64,000 nt of DNA, taken from assembly GCF_040958095.1 (NCBI RefSeq), contig NC_091165.1:23437058-23501057 (forward strand). Direction: 5' to 3'. Under the pieces are notes generated by a model. It did not search any database and was not told the DNA's origin. It saw only the letters and a program-made list of their open reading frames with translations. Positions 53,892-64,000 of the stretch are shown piece after piece; the stretch's first letter is position 1; each line of letters starts with the position of its first letter. This stretch comes from Procambarus clarkii (taxonomy: Eukaryota; Arthropoda; Malacostraca; Decapoda; Cambaridae). Position numbers and translations under genes: made by a program.

Positions 53892-54730
53892 GTAAGTGCA
53901 TTTATTAGCCCTCTTGGCCCTCTTATTTGAGCGGCCAGCGGTTGTATTCTTAAGTTTGAAGCGTCGTCCTGCTGGGTAGTGAAGTTTTCTGGGGAATCCC
54001 TTGCCCCTGTAGGGAGTTATGAATGAGTAATTATAGTTTTTAAAGTTGGGGAGAGCGTCGCGAGGTGGTGGAACGTGCCCTCTTCTCCAAAAATATATCT
54101 GCCCCGTTAAGGTCTTTAGAAACCTGTAAAGATAACAGAATTCTTCCCCCCTAGAACCTGTGTTGCTGGCAACCATGGTATGGTTAATTTATCTTTAATT
54201 ATAGTTAAGCTAGCTACTGCAGGTACTCTGGAGGGAGAAAGTATCTGGTCGTCAGTCGAGAAATATATAGTGGCTTTTATTTATCTTTTGAGGGTGTCGA
54301 GTCTGCCAAGGTTAAAGATACATAGGCTAAACATTATTTAATTGAGATTGGGCTTGTTTGTATATATTTGAGACATCTTTTTAGGTTATTTAGATCAAAT
54401 ATAGGGTATGGTGGTATCGTATGCAGATGTTCTGAGCAAAAATGTATAATTTAAGGCTGTCGTGGGTGTGGTCAAATCATAACCAAGACAGTTCAATAAA
54501 TCTCATTTTCAGATTGTCAGAACCTTTTGTATTGTTATATTTATATATATTCACATTAGCTTAAGTTAGGCAGTGTTAGGCCCAGTTGGGTAAGGTAGGT
54601 TAACTAACCCAGCTGCCAAACTGCCCTGTGCATACAGACTTGTATTCATTTGGTTACAAATAGTTTTGGGTATGCTTCTAGTAGTTTGGTTATCTTTGGT
54701 AAAGTTTTAAAATCAACTGGTGAGCTGTAA
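53892..54730 (+). other. Start of the probable first intron
   Basis: No exon is supported after the donor at 53892. The first 300 bp remain GC-richer than the rest and may hold promoter elements. Confidence 0.4.
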
Positions 54731-54735
54731 TTAAA

Positions 54736-55090
54736 AGTAATTATCAGGAGAAAGCACTAGGCCATTAGGAATGGTGCCCAATCATGCGGACAGTTAGGGA
54801 CGCTGACCTGCAAGCTTACTCTTCATAGATTAGGCTTTAAAGTCTCCATACTGGTAGTTTAAAATACTTCCATTTCATGCATGATTCTTTTAAACACAAA
54901 TCATCAGAGCATCTGCATTGTATAGAGATGTCCACCATTCCTTTCCCCTGTCCCATCCCAAATCCATATCCTGATCCTTTTCAAGTGCTGTATACTTATA
55001 GTGGCTTACTGCTTTCTCCTGATAGTTATCATCCCTTCCCCCATACCATGTGGGTAATGGTGCCTTCTCCACAGGTGAAGAAATACACTG
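54736..55090. repeat. Inverted pair of SINE-like family E segments
   Basis: AGGAGAAAGCACTAGGCCAT (54747) and GGAATGGTGCCCAATCATGC on plus face GGCTTACTGCTTTCTCCTGA (55005) and CCACCATTCCTTTCCCCTGT (54930) in the opposite direction. The two share the segment found at 49750-49886. Confidence 0.55.
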
Positions 55091-55294
55091 GGGAGCTCAC
55101 TTTGTGGCCACCTTGTGGCAGTATGCAATTAGTACTTGTACCGTGTGATGTGATAATTGTCACAATGTACTTGTGACAATTAGAATACTGAGCTCTGGGT
55201 TTAACACCAGGTTCAGCTCCAGATGTGGTTTAATACACTACTGAGTAAAGGAAGGCAGTCAGTTCTCCTTGATGTGACATTCTGAGGTTTACTG

Positions 55295-55545
55295 GGAGGG
55301 AGGCGGTCGGCCGAGCGGACATCACGCTGGACTTGTGATCCTGTGGTCCCGGGTTCAATCCCGGGCGCCGGCAAGAAACAATGGGCAGAGTTTCTTTCAC
55401 CCTATGCCCCTGTTACCTAGCAGTAAAATAGGTACCTGAGTGTTAGGCAGCTGTCACGGGCTGCTTCCTGGGGGTGGAGGCCTGATCGAGGACCAGGCTG
55501 CGGGGACACTAAAGTCCCGAAATCATCTTAAGATAACCTCAAGAT
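55295..55545 (+). repeat. tRNA-headed SINE, family C, nearly complete
   Basis: The head GGCGGTCGGCCGAGCGGACA holds the A-box and GGTCCCGGGTTCAATCCCGG the B-box; GGCCGAGCGG is tRNA-Ser/Leu-like. The body is TTCTTTCACCCTATGCCCCT, AGCAGTAAAATAGGTACC and the 3' part ends CCTGATCGAGGACCAGGCTG then ATCTTAAGATAACC. The same unit occurs at 58700-58970. Confidence 0.88.
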
Positions 55546-55624
55546 TACTGCAAGTGAGTGGTACAAGGCTTGCTGTTGTGGGTTGATCCTCAATTCTTTG
55601 AGTTCAGATACATCAGATAGAATA

Positions 55625-56230
55625 AAAACCTAAGAATTAAGAAACTGCAGAAGGTCCATTGGCCAATAGGTAACAACTTTTATTTATATCTGCCCAAACT
55701 CATTTATATATATATGTTTAGCCTATGCTTGAAACATTCAAGTGATCCCAGGGGCCAGATTCACGAAGGAGTTACACAAGTACTACGAACGTGTACATCT
55801 TTCCTCAATCTTTGATGGCTTTGGTTACATTTATTTTAAACAGTTCACAAAGATGAAAAATTCCCAATCAACTGTTGTTATTGTTATCAGCAGCTTCCTT
55901 GTGCTTCGGAGCTCATTAGCTGTTTAATAATTATTAACAAAGCCACCAAAAATTGAGAAAAGATGTGCAGGTTTGTAAGTGCTTGCATAACTGTTTCATG
56001 AATCTGGCCACAGGTCTATGTTACCCAGTAATCTGTTCCACATATCAACATCTTTGTTTCCTGACCAGAATTTACCTAGGCCTTACCTAAATTTAAAATG
56101 AACTAATTTTAATCCATTGTTCTGTGTTCTATTTTGTATTGATATATTTAATACCCTTATTAATATCCACCATGTGCCTATTCATCCACATGTCACCAAA
56201 GAACTCTTTACCTTTCTAAAAAATGCTAAA
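55625..56230 (-). repeat. CR1/L2-like LINE tail, split by a MITE
   Basis: Blocks align in order with the CR1/L2-like insert at 40485-40800: CTGCAGAAGGTCCATTGGCC, TTGAAACATTCAAGTGATCC, then after the MITE AATCTGTTCCACATATCAAC, TTTAATCCATTGTTCTGTGT and AATACCCTTATTAATATCCA. It is more diverged than that copy. Confidence 0.8.
55753..56010. mobile_element. MITE with about 40-bp imperfect terminal inverted repeats
   Basis: GGCCAGATTCACGAAGGAGT at the left matches the reverse complement of the right end (GGCCAGATTCATGAAACAGT read inward) for about 40 bp with mismatches. It interrupts the LINE remnant between GTGATCCCA and AGGTCTATG. At 258 bp with no coding capacity it fits a non-autonomous DNA transposon. 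Confidence 0.8.
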
Positions 56231-56324
56231 AAAAATTCAGTATCTTTATACGGAATGTTTCAAATTTGCAGCATTAACTTTGCCAACATTTGCTCAATGC
56301 ATTCAGTGAATTTATCCCTTCATC

Positions 56325-56480
56325 TACATCCCTCCATCTATCCACCCATCTGTCCATTGATTTCTTCCTCTATCTTTCCATCCATCAATTTATCCATTTA
56401 CCAATCTTATCTATCTATCCATTCATTTATCCATACATCTCCATTTGTCCACCCATTCTTCTATCCATCCATTTTCCCCC
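56325..56480. repeat. ATCC/ATCT microsatellite, degenerate
   Basis: A run of (ATCC), (ATCT) and (ATTT)-type tetranucleotides (CATCTATCCACCCATCTGTC) followed by a polypyrimidine tract to about 56700. The overlapping open frames (207 and 156 codons) are artefacts of this composition. Confidence 0.85.
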
Positions 56481-56967
56481 TGATCACCCAAGTCCCCAAC
56501 CCTTGTCCCCACCCTTCATCCCTCCCCATGTTCTCCCTTCCTCCTCCTTTCCTCCTTTCTCCCTCCTCCTTTCCTTCTGCCTTCCCCTTAGGCCTCTCCC
56601 GTTTGCTCAAAAAATGTATGGGTCTTTCCCCTCCCCCCTCATCACCCACTTCTCCCACCATCTTGGTAACCACTTTTCCCCTCCCTCCCCTTCACACCAC
56701 TGCTTTTTTCTATCCTACAGTATTACAAATAGCATACTAAGATCGTCTCACTCTCTATAATATTAAATTACATTCACACAATACAATGGTTCCCCCTTTT
56801 GAATGTGTAAGTTGTCCTTTCTTTTTACGTTGGGGGAGATTTTAGACCATACATTGGAATTTTGATTTAACGAACCTCAATTCAGAGAAGCTCTGAATTT
56901 ACTCACCTGATTTGGCAAACGAGTTCGCTGAAGCAGGGGATGTGTGGATTTGCTTAGAATGTTGGGA

Positions 56968-58260
56968 CCGAGTTCATAGATAGAGGCAACATTACAAGAA
57001 ATAGTTTGGCCTCGGGAAAGCCATTGAGCATATCTAAAACCAAATTCTATGGTTTTTATTTTTCCAAGTTGTAGAGATTTTTGTTCTGTAAAATATGGGT
57101 CTTTGTTCCTTCAAAAATTATTCCATTAAAATGAGATTTTGAGGTGTGGGAAATATGCTAGATTGGTTAAATCTTTTACAGACAGGTTCCCTTGGTTGTT
57201 GCATTTCATATGACACATTGAAATTCTAATTGCATTCTGTGAAATCAGCCCAAAGAGCATGGGGAAATTAGATATATATGATAGCACTCTTAATATGGAT
57301 CCAATCATGTTTTAATGAACAAATCCACAAGGGCCGTGATAAGGGTTCGAACCTATGTCCAAGAGGATCCCAGACACACCTTAATCGACTGTACCGTGAC
57401 ATGGTAAAAGAATTGCAACCGGGAGGTCTATTGACCTCACACGGATCCTGCAGTCGATTAAGTCGCAGCTGGGATCCTCTTGGACGTAGGTTCAAACCCT
57501 CATCACGGCCTTTGATGATTTGTTCATTTGATGCATCACGCTATTGGGATTTCTGTGTGGAATGCTTTTAATGATTTTTGTAGATGGGCACAACATTAAA
57601 AAAAATTGTACAGGGCCTTGGGAAAACCATTGAACACATTTAAAAGCAAATTCTATCGTTCATTTTAATTTTGTTATTCCCTTTTTTTCATTCACTGCTA
57701 TGGGTCCTTTTTTCCTTTGAAAGTGAGATTTCAAGACTACGGCATAGAAAAAATGGTTAGATGTACAGTTTATTAAATCTCTTTAGACAGGTTTTCTTGG
57801 TAGTTGTCCTTCATATGGCAGGTTGAAATTAAAATATCACTTGGTGAAGTTGGCTCTTACAGCGTCAGAAATATTAGGGAATGGTAACTTATTATGGCTC
57901 CAATCATATTTTGATGATTTTTATAGATGGACTCACCATTACAAGAAACAGTTGAAGCCTTGGAAAAGTGATTGAGAATATTTAAAAACTAAAATATTTA
58001 TATATTTTTTTATTCAAGTTGGTAGGGTTTTTGTTCTCTCAGATATGGCACTGCTACTCTTTGAAAATAAGTTTTGAGGAAGGGAATGTGAGAAATAAAC
58101 TAATGTGGTTAAAAAAAATTTGCAGACATGTTCATTTGGTAGTTGTTTATTATAGGTTCTAATTAAAATTTCAGTAAGTGAAATCAGCCCATAGGGCATG
58201 GGAAATGCATCCTGGAGGGATCTCTGGCTGCACCAAATTGGGGTTTGCCCCATATCACTT
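56968..58260. repeat. Three tandem copies of a 345-bp unit
   Basis: Unit landmarks recur: GATGG/ATAGAGGCAACATTACAAG (56977, 57581, 57923), AATTCTA then tail, GACAGGTTCCCTTGG (57181) with GACAGGTTTTCTTGG (57785) and GACATGTTCATTTGG (58125), and GAAATCAGCCCA (57241, 58187). Copies 2 and 3 are 343 bp apart; copies 1 and 2 are about 348 bp apart after subtracting the SINE insertion. Copies are 65-75 per cent alike by eye, so the array is old. Confidence 0.75.
57319..57565. mobile_element. Inverted SINE pair (family D) with 9-bp target duplication
   Basis: TTTTAATGA flanks the 247-bp insert at 57310-57318 and 57566-57574. The arms 57319-57390 and about 57450-57525 are near reverse complements: GGGTTCGAACCTATGTCCAA and CCAAGAGGATCCCAG against CTGGGATCCTCTTGG and TAGGTTCAAACCCTCATCAC. 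Each arm contains a tRNA B-box. The right arm continues into TTTGTTCATTTGATGCATCA, the body of this SINE family. Confidence 0.8.
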
Positions 58261-58689
58261 AGGTATAGTTCGCTGAATTGATGTTGTACTGTAATTGTTT
58301 TCGATGGGATGTGGCTTTATTTTAAATAACAGGAAATTTCTGGTGATTTTACCAAGATCAATGAATAATGCTGTATATTTCTATAAGATTTTTTTTTCCA
58401 AAATATTTGTGCAGGCATATTGGCAGGCTGTGCCAAAAGCTGTCAGTAGGGCTCTGAATGTGACCCTATCACACTACAGTACAGTATTTCCTTTTGAATT
58501 CTGGCGACCTCCACCAACTAGCCTATGTTCTTCCCATACCATAGCCCATTTCCCTGCCAATTAGGGTGAGGCTAGACCCCAAGTGTCTGGCCTACAACTT
58601 TGGACAGACATACATTCTTATAGTACAGATACTGTATATGTAATATATATATTACATATAAGCCAGATGCTGCTAACCTTGCCCAAATT

Positions 58690-58970
58690 TGCAAGGAAAA
58701 TGGCCTGGGCGCCTGACAGCTGGGTGGACAGTGCTTCGGATTCGTAGTCCTGAGGTTCCGGGTTCGGTCCCCGATGGAGGCGGAGACAAATGGGCAAAAT
58801 GTTTTTCACCCTGATGCCCCTGTTACCTAGCAGTAAATAGGTACCTGGGAGTTAGACAGCTGCTACGGGCTGCTTCCTGTGGGTGTGTACCAAAAAGGAG
58901 GCCTGGTCGAGGACCGGGCCGCGGGGACGCTAAGCCCTGAAATCATTTCAAGATAACCTCAAAATAGGGT
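58690..58970 (+). repeat. tRNA-headed SINE, family C, nearly complete
   Basis: The head has CAGCTGGGTGGACAGTGCTT and GGTTCCGGGTTCGGTCCCCG; the body TTTTTCACCCTGATGCCCCT, AGCAGTAAATAGGTACCTGG, CCTGGTCGAGGACCGGGCCG and the end ATTTCAAGATAACC match 55295-55545. Confidence 0.88.
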
Positions 58971-59219
58971 ATGAGCAGACATAGGCTGGACAGAGTAGCC
59001 AAAGTTAAATTTTTTAAGAAATATTAGTAATTATTCACTCCCCCCCCCCCTCCCAACCCATCTGATCTCAAGGATTCAATTCTGCCCAAGTGTGAAATAT
59101 TGGCAGAGATTCTTAGAGAGTTTATCAGGAAAAAATTTCTGTATTTCCTTAAACAAGACAGAACTGTAGTTTCATTGCTCCCTAATATTATATTTGGTGA
59201 CTGAGAAGAGGGGCTAATT

Positions 59220-59320
59220 GGGGGGGGGAGGGGGGAATGTGGGAGGGAGGGAGGACAATAGTAGGGGTGGGTCGAATGGCAGGGTTAGGAGGGACAGGAA
59301 AAGGGGGGGGGGAAGGGGGC
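59220..59320. repeat. G-rich low-complexity tract
   Basis: Runs of up to 9-10 G (59220-59230, 59302-59312) in a GGGAGGGAGGG context, with a C-run counterpart at 59041-59055. Several G4-type runs lie within 100 bp. Confidence 0.85.
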
Positions 59321-59469
59321 AGGAAGAAACATCCTCCTAGATGTTTCACTTCTTAACGCATTCCATTTACTAACTACTTTGACACTGAAAAAGTTTTTTC
59401 TAATTTCTCTGTGGCTCATTTTGGTACTCGATTTTCCCAATGGGAAGAGTGAGCGAGTGAGGGAGGGAT

Positions 59470-59700
59470 TAACTTGCGATGATTTTGGGGCTTAGCTTCC
59501 CCACGGCCCGGTCTTAGACCAGGCCAACCATACACCACCTAAGAGGGAGGGAGGAAAATTGTGTTTTTCACCCAATTGCTTCTGGGTGAACAGGAGGAGG
59601 AACAGTTTGGTGCCAAGTAAATCCTATCTGTTTAGGAATCAAACCCAGATCAAATCACTTTCAAGACCTGGGACTAGTGTTACCTCTATACCATCAGGGA
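59470..59700 (-). repeat. tRNA-headed SINE, family C, antisense
   Basis: GGCTTAGCTTCCCCACGGCC and CCCGGTCTTAGACCAGGCC are the reverse complement of the family C 3' part, then TTTTTCACCCAATTGC and a head-like CTATACCATCAGGGA at the right. The middle is rearranged relative to the other copies. Confidence 0.65.
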
Positions 59701-61460
59701 CTATGGTGTGATGGCAGCATGTTTGAGTTAAGATTAAGCTCTAAGCTAGAGAGTATACACTTGAGACCACTACACACAGATATGTACACATACACTCAGT
59801 AGGCCTACCAGGTTGAGGGAATGAGGAGTTAGTCCTACTTGTGGAAGGCAGCCTGGGTAAGCAAATTCTGTCCATTTAGAGGAATTGCTATGTGGAGGTT
59901 GTGATTATGGAAGTTCTACCGAACAGTACGTGTCAAAAATGGAGTTTAGTATGAATGGGTAGATTCGATTGAGAGTGCAGTATTCTGTACATATTCATTG
60001 TTAACCTTGTGTGTGAGATTCATGTAATACAGCACATAAGCTCGGCTATCAATCGTTTTACTCCAACAGGCCGTGTAACAGTATTCTTACTGGTGTCCAA
60101 ATACCCATTATCATCATCATGCATTCATTAGTTCTACCAGGTATAGGTACTTGGGGATTCCTCAGCAGCTGGATTGAGAACTCTGCAAATTCATTTCATG
60201 GGCTAATAGGCCTTCTGCAGTGTCTTTTACTAAATTTTTGTTAGCCACTGTTGCCTACAGAAATTCAGTATTACACAGTACTGTATTGTAATTTATCTTT
60301 TATATTATTTGTAACCATTGGTGACATTTTTAGGCTGTGATACCATAAGATCTAGTGCATTCAGTGAATCAACAAGATTGCAAGAGGATATTGATGCGCA
60401 CATTTTAAAATCTTGTCTAATGAATATATAATACAGTACTGTATTTTTACGATATAAAAATAGTGGTTCTCTGGTAAATAAATACCCTCATCGTGACATT
60501 TATTCCTGGTGATAGGATTTTATTGTTTAATGGAAATGGTAACTTGTGAATATTACTATTAAAATGGGTGCTATGTTCCGCTGAACTATGCACCAAACAA
60601 AACTGTAAACACTCCTCATTCATATAATTTAAGAAATGGGATGTCTATAACAAAATAACTTTTACTCACTGAGAAATATGAATAGCTCAGCCTAGAATTG
60701 CCTGAATTATAATTAAAAGTACTGTAACTACTACTTGATACTCAAGTAATATTACTTGAATAATTACATTCTCTGTAACATAGCAAAAAAATAAGTGCAC
60801 AGACAAATCAGTACATTAAAAAGCACATTTTATGCTTAAGCTGACTGTATAATAGTAAATTGAGCACCACTAGCACGATTTGCTCTGGCAAATAAGCAGA
60901 TTCAAGGCAGGAAAATATAGGAATCTGAGTCAAAGTAATAATATTTACCAGATATCAGGTGAACCAGGTTGAAATTATGAAATCTGAATGTGAATGAAGG
61001 TCTGGGAATAATGATTAGTAGAGATCTTAAGCACCCTCCCCCCCCCCCAAATAAATAAAAGCATAAATGTATGGAATTAAGCAGATTGTATACCAACATA
61101 TCGGTATACAATTGGATATATCATATCCCTCGGGCGATGATCGGGTGCATCCAATCCCTTGATCGTGGTCGTCCCAACAACATTACCAAGATATATTTCT
61201 AGAACCTTAGTAATATGACTTGTTAGTCTTCTGCTATCTGGCCTCTTGTTAGGCCATTCAGTTTTGGTCACTGTACCAAAAGTATATACAGGTTCACTTA
61301 AATGCATAGAGAAATCCCTCAGGAATTTAAAACCTTCCTTATGAAGAGATAAAAAATATAACTTTGTCTAGAAAGACAGAGTAAGAGGTTACATGATAGA
61401 AGTACAGTACTGTAAATAAACAAGGCTGTAACTATATCAATACAAAATATTATTCAACAA
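59701..61460. other. Gene-free AT-rich interval
   Basis: No exon is supported. A GGGCTAATAGGCCTTCTGCA motif at 60199 is the LINE/Penelope-type 3' motif, marking an eroded retroelement tail. A minus frame at 61077-61307 has no recognised family. Confidence 0.45.
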
Positions 61461-61569
61461 GAAACGGTGGATATAAACTGGAAACATTTAGATTCAGGAA
61501 AGACTTGGGTAAATACTAGTTTGGAATCCACTTCTTCCTCCTCCCCAGAGTCCTCATCATCCCACCCAG

Positions 61570-62545
61570 ATATCCCCCCCTCATCCACTCCCCGGATTAC
61601 ATTCCCCCGGTCATCCGCTCTTGGGATTACAACCCCCCCTCCCGTTCATCTGCTACCAGGAACCCCCCCTCCTGCACGGTCATCCACTACTGGGATTCCC
61701 CTTCCGGGTCATCCACTACCGGGATTCCCCTTCTTCCGGGTCATCCGCTCCTGGGATTCCCCTTCCCCCGGGTTATCCGCTCCTGGGATTCCCCTTCCTC
61801 CGAGTCATCCGCTCCTGGGATTTCCCCTCCCCCAGGTCATTCACCCTCCCCCGGGGCCATTCGTTCCCGGGATTCCCCTTCCCCCGGGTCATCCGCTCTC
61901 GGGATTCCCCTTCCCCCGGGTCATCCGCTCTCGGGATTCCCCTTCCCCCGGGTCATCCGCTCTCGGGATTCCCCTTCCCCCGGGTCATCCGCTCTCGGGA
62001 TTCCCCTTCCCCTGGGTCATCCGCTCCTGGGATTCCCCTTCCCCCGAGTCATCCGCTCCTGGGATTCCCCTTCCCCCGAGTTATCCGCTCCTGGGATTCC
62101 CCTTCCCCCGAGTTATCCGCTCCTGGGATTCCCCTTCCCCCAGGTCATCCGCTCTCGGGATCCCCTTCCCCCGGGTCATCCGCTTCCGGGATTCCCCTTC
62201 CCCTGGGTCATCTGCTCTCGGGATTCCCCTTCCCGGGTCATCCGCTTCCGGGATTCCTCTTCCCCTGGTCATCCGCTCCTGGGATTCCTCCCTCCCCCGG
62301 TCATTCGCTCCTGGGATTCCCACCTGGTCATCCGCTCCTGGGATTCCCCCTTCTCCCCGGTCATCCACTCTCGGGATTCCCCCTTCCCCCCGGTCATCCA
62401 CTCTCGGGATTCCCCCTTCTCGCCGGTCATCCACTCGGGATTCCCCCTTCTCCCCGGTCATCCACTCTCGGGATTCCCCCTTCTCCCCGGTCATCCACTC
62501 CCGGGATTCCCCCTTCTCCGTCATCCATTCTCCGAATCCCCTTAA
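61570..62545. repeat. 32-bp GC-rich minisatellite
   Basis: About 30 tandem units of CGGGTCATCCGCTCTCGGGA plus TTCCCCTTCCCC; exact 32-bp spacing at 61886, 61918, 61950 and 61982, with 26- to 36-bp variants toward both ends. As 32 is not a multiple of 3 the frame rotates each unit, and because no frame of the unit has a stop, long frames of 369 and 312 codons (plus) and 162 (minus) appear. They are not genes. Confidence 0.95.
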
Positions 62546-62576
62546 CTCTCCGTGTTTAATTAACGGCACTACTTAA

Positions 62577-62990
62577 ACCATTCTGAGCGCTTGACCTTTT
62601 TCATACTTCTACCGCTATTATGCGCCTGACATTACACATTTATAGAAATATGAAATTGGACCATGTTACAACATATATATCATGAACAAATATTTGATGG
62701 GCGAAAATGAAACTTATTACTTAATGTTTAAATATATTATCGTGTCTACTTGAGCCTTCCCTTTGTTTCTGCGTGTGGTTTTCCTTGAATCTTCGTTCGT
62801 TTTCTGTGGCACTGAATAATTTCCATATTTCCATTACTTTTGCTTTCATTTGGTCGTTGGTTATTTGATTTCAATGATGATAAATCGTGAAATTCGGCTT
62901 TGAAAGATTAAGATTTGTTTGAGCGATCGTAATGGATTTACCCGAGAGAACCAGCGTTACGGTAGCGAAATGATGTCAGCGATTTGGGGA
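62577..62990. other. Interval between minisatellite and CRE-bearing region
   Basis: No exon or repeat is supported. GC content and CpG rise toward 62940. Confidence 0.45.
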
Positions 62991-63105
62991 AGCGCTGGTG
63001 ATGACGTCACGACCAGCTGTCAAAAAGGGCTTTGTCTGCCTTTCGTCCGGCCTGTTTGTTGGTGCTGGGCTGATGGATGATTTTTTCTCCCATATGGACG
63101 AATTC
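62990..63105 (+). promoter_or_regulatory. CRE site and possible short first exon
   Basis: A perfect TGACGTCA lies at 63002-63009. Seventy bases downstream an ATG (63073) opens an 11-codon frame MDDFFSHMDEF ending at a donor-like GAATTC/GTGAGC (63105). This is a tentative promoter plus first exon; no partner exon is visible. Confidence 0.3.
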
Positions 63106-63359
63106 GTGAGCAATTGTTACATAGGCAAAATGTACTTATCAAATAGATGAAGGGTATTAATAGCTTTAAAGCCCGATGCTACTAAATCTCACCACTTGAG
63201 TTGCCGGTTCTGGTTTAGTAGATTTGGGAAATGATGATGAGCTGCTAGGAATGGAAGTACAGGGGATGTGGAGATGGCGATTGGCTGGAGGACATTGCAC
63301 TAGAGGGTGAAGGTTGAAGCGTTGGTGGTGTAGTTGGTGTAAATATGGGAAGATATGGT

Positions 63360-63742
63360 GTAAACGGCCTGGTAACTGGGATGGGAGGGTGTGCGCACGC
63401 CGGCGGCCAGCGAGCCACCAGCACAGGTTAGTTGCCTTGGTGTTAGTGTGCGGGATACTCTCTGGCTCCACTCTACACAGTACACTGCCTTAGCCCCTGC
63501 TGCTGTGCTTGTCGGCCGAGGCACGCTTACTGTGCACTCTGCGGTAGCCTAGACCAGCGGCGTTTGATCTGCCAGAGGGATACCAAGGTAAAAATATTGT
63601 CACTTTCGTACAAAGCTAACTCAACACTCCCCGTCCCCCGGCCTTTTTCCCTCCCCATAATCCTGGTGCAGGTTTGTCGCCTGGAAACACGGTGACACCT
63701 TTTTACTGGTGGTGGGGGTTAGGCTGGCCTTCATCGATCAAG
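63360..63742 (+). promoter_or_regulatory. CpG-rich candidate promoter / 5' UTR exon region
   Basis: A GC-rich stretch (GCGCACGCCGGCGGCCAGCG at 63391; GTCGGCCGAGGCACGC at 63510) with two consensus-like donors on the plus strand: ACCAAG/GTAAAA at 63590 and ATCAAG/GTAAGA at 63742. Alternative non-coding first exons would explain them. Confidence 0.4.
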
Positions 63743-63966
63743 GTAAGAGAAGATGCAGTGTCCGCCGCTTCTCACCACCACCACGGGCTGTGACGTCTGC
63801 AGTAGCCGCACATGAATGCACAAGACTGCGTCAACCCCGCCCTTTAGTACCCCTTTTCCCCTGGCTCTCCTCGCAGCCTCTCGGCGCCAAATCGCCGCCA
63901 CGTGAATGGACAACACCGGCGTCTCTTGACACAATTTAGGCATATTTCCCGGGCAAGCATAAGTTA

Positions 63967-63974
63967 TGACGTCA
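63967..63974. promoter_or_regulatory. CRE palindrome near the window end
   Basis: TGACGTCA, followed eleven bases later by CACGTCATGTG, a half-site. It lies in CpG-rich sequence and fits a promoter continuing beyond the window. Confidence 0.4.
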
Positions 63975-64000
63975 TAGGTGCACGTCATGTGATTTCTAGG

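Noticed and set aside
55295-55375. A tRNA-Ser/Leu-like gene
   Set aside because: The tRNA-like head continues into a SINE body shared with 58690 and no complete cloverleaf with a proper acceptor stem is formed.
56117-56760. 207- and 156-codon frames
   Set aside because: Low-complexity ATCC microsatellite and polypyrimidine tract.
61077-61307. 76-codon minus frame
   Set aside because: Reads plausibly but matches no family I recognise and has no promoter or splice context.
61467-62576. Long Pro/Ser/Gly-rich frames (369 and 312 codons plus; 162 minus)
   Set aside because: They arise from a stop-free 32-bp tandem unit whose phase rotates; the first one starts at GTG and there is no splice or promoter context.
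1-64000. CRISPR arrays, riboswitches, operons or other prokaryotic systems
   Set aside because: The window is eukaryotic; the regular repeats present are minisatellites with no spacer pattern.

Overview
The window reads as nuclear DNA of an arthropod, most likely a decapod crustacean (crayfish- or lobster-like). This is inferred from AT-rich, intron-broken genes, many dispersed tRNA-headed SINEs of the kinds familiar from decapod genomes, and abundant I-clade, CR1/L2-like and Penelope-like retroelements. No bacterial or organellar features are seen.

Region by region: (1) 0-4.5 kb is repeats: a tRNA-headed SINE, a 22-bp minisatellite and a decayed LINE tail. (2) 4.53-10.27 kb, plus strand: five exons of a glucose-6-phosphate 1-epimerase-like gene (GALM/YeaD fold); its N-terminal exon was not found. 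A large fold-back element sits in its fourth visible intron. (3) 10.3-17.4 kb is the tail-to-tail interval between that gene and the next. (4) 17.6-36.4 kb, minus strand: a complete dymeclin gene. Its 11 coding exons join in phase to 662 codons plus a stop, and a CRE-bearing candidate promoter/5' exon lies at 39.3-39.6 kb. Its introns hold LINE, SINE and Penelope remnants, and its last codons and stop lie in a 50-bp tandem repeat. (5) 39.9-52.5 kb is a nested transposon block. An old I-clade copy is cut by a younger, nearly intact full-length I element (itself cut by a CR1/L2-like fragment), by a second I-like lineage, by a composite of DNA-element-like and SINE-like pieces, and by a Penelope-like element with a GIY-YIG endonuclease. 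(6) 53.5-53.9 kb is a GC-rich candidate promoter with a short first coding exon on the plus strand, protein family not recognised. (7) 54-62.6 kb is probably the first intron of that gene or intergenic: SINEs, a MITE inside a LINE remnant, a 345-bp tandem array split by an inverted SINE pair, and a 32-bp GC-rich minisatellite. (8) 62.9-64.0 kb is CpG-rich with two perfect CRE sites and good splice donors, so probably a promoter or first-exon region.

The two recognised host genes are unrelated housekeeping genes (hexose-phosphate anomer interconversion; Golgi organisation) and nothing suggests they work together. The most unusual content is structural: retroelement nesting with readable target-site duplications, several long inverted repeats, and a tandem repeat that supplies a host stop codon. 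Splice joins were made by eye from phase, consensus and family similarity; no alignment or transcript was available.
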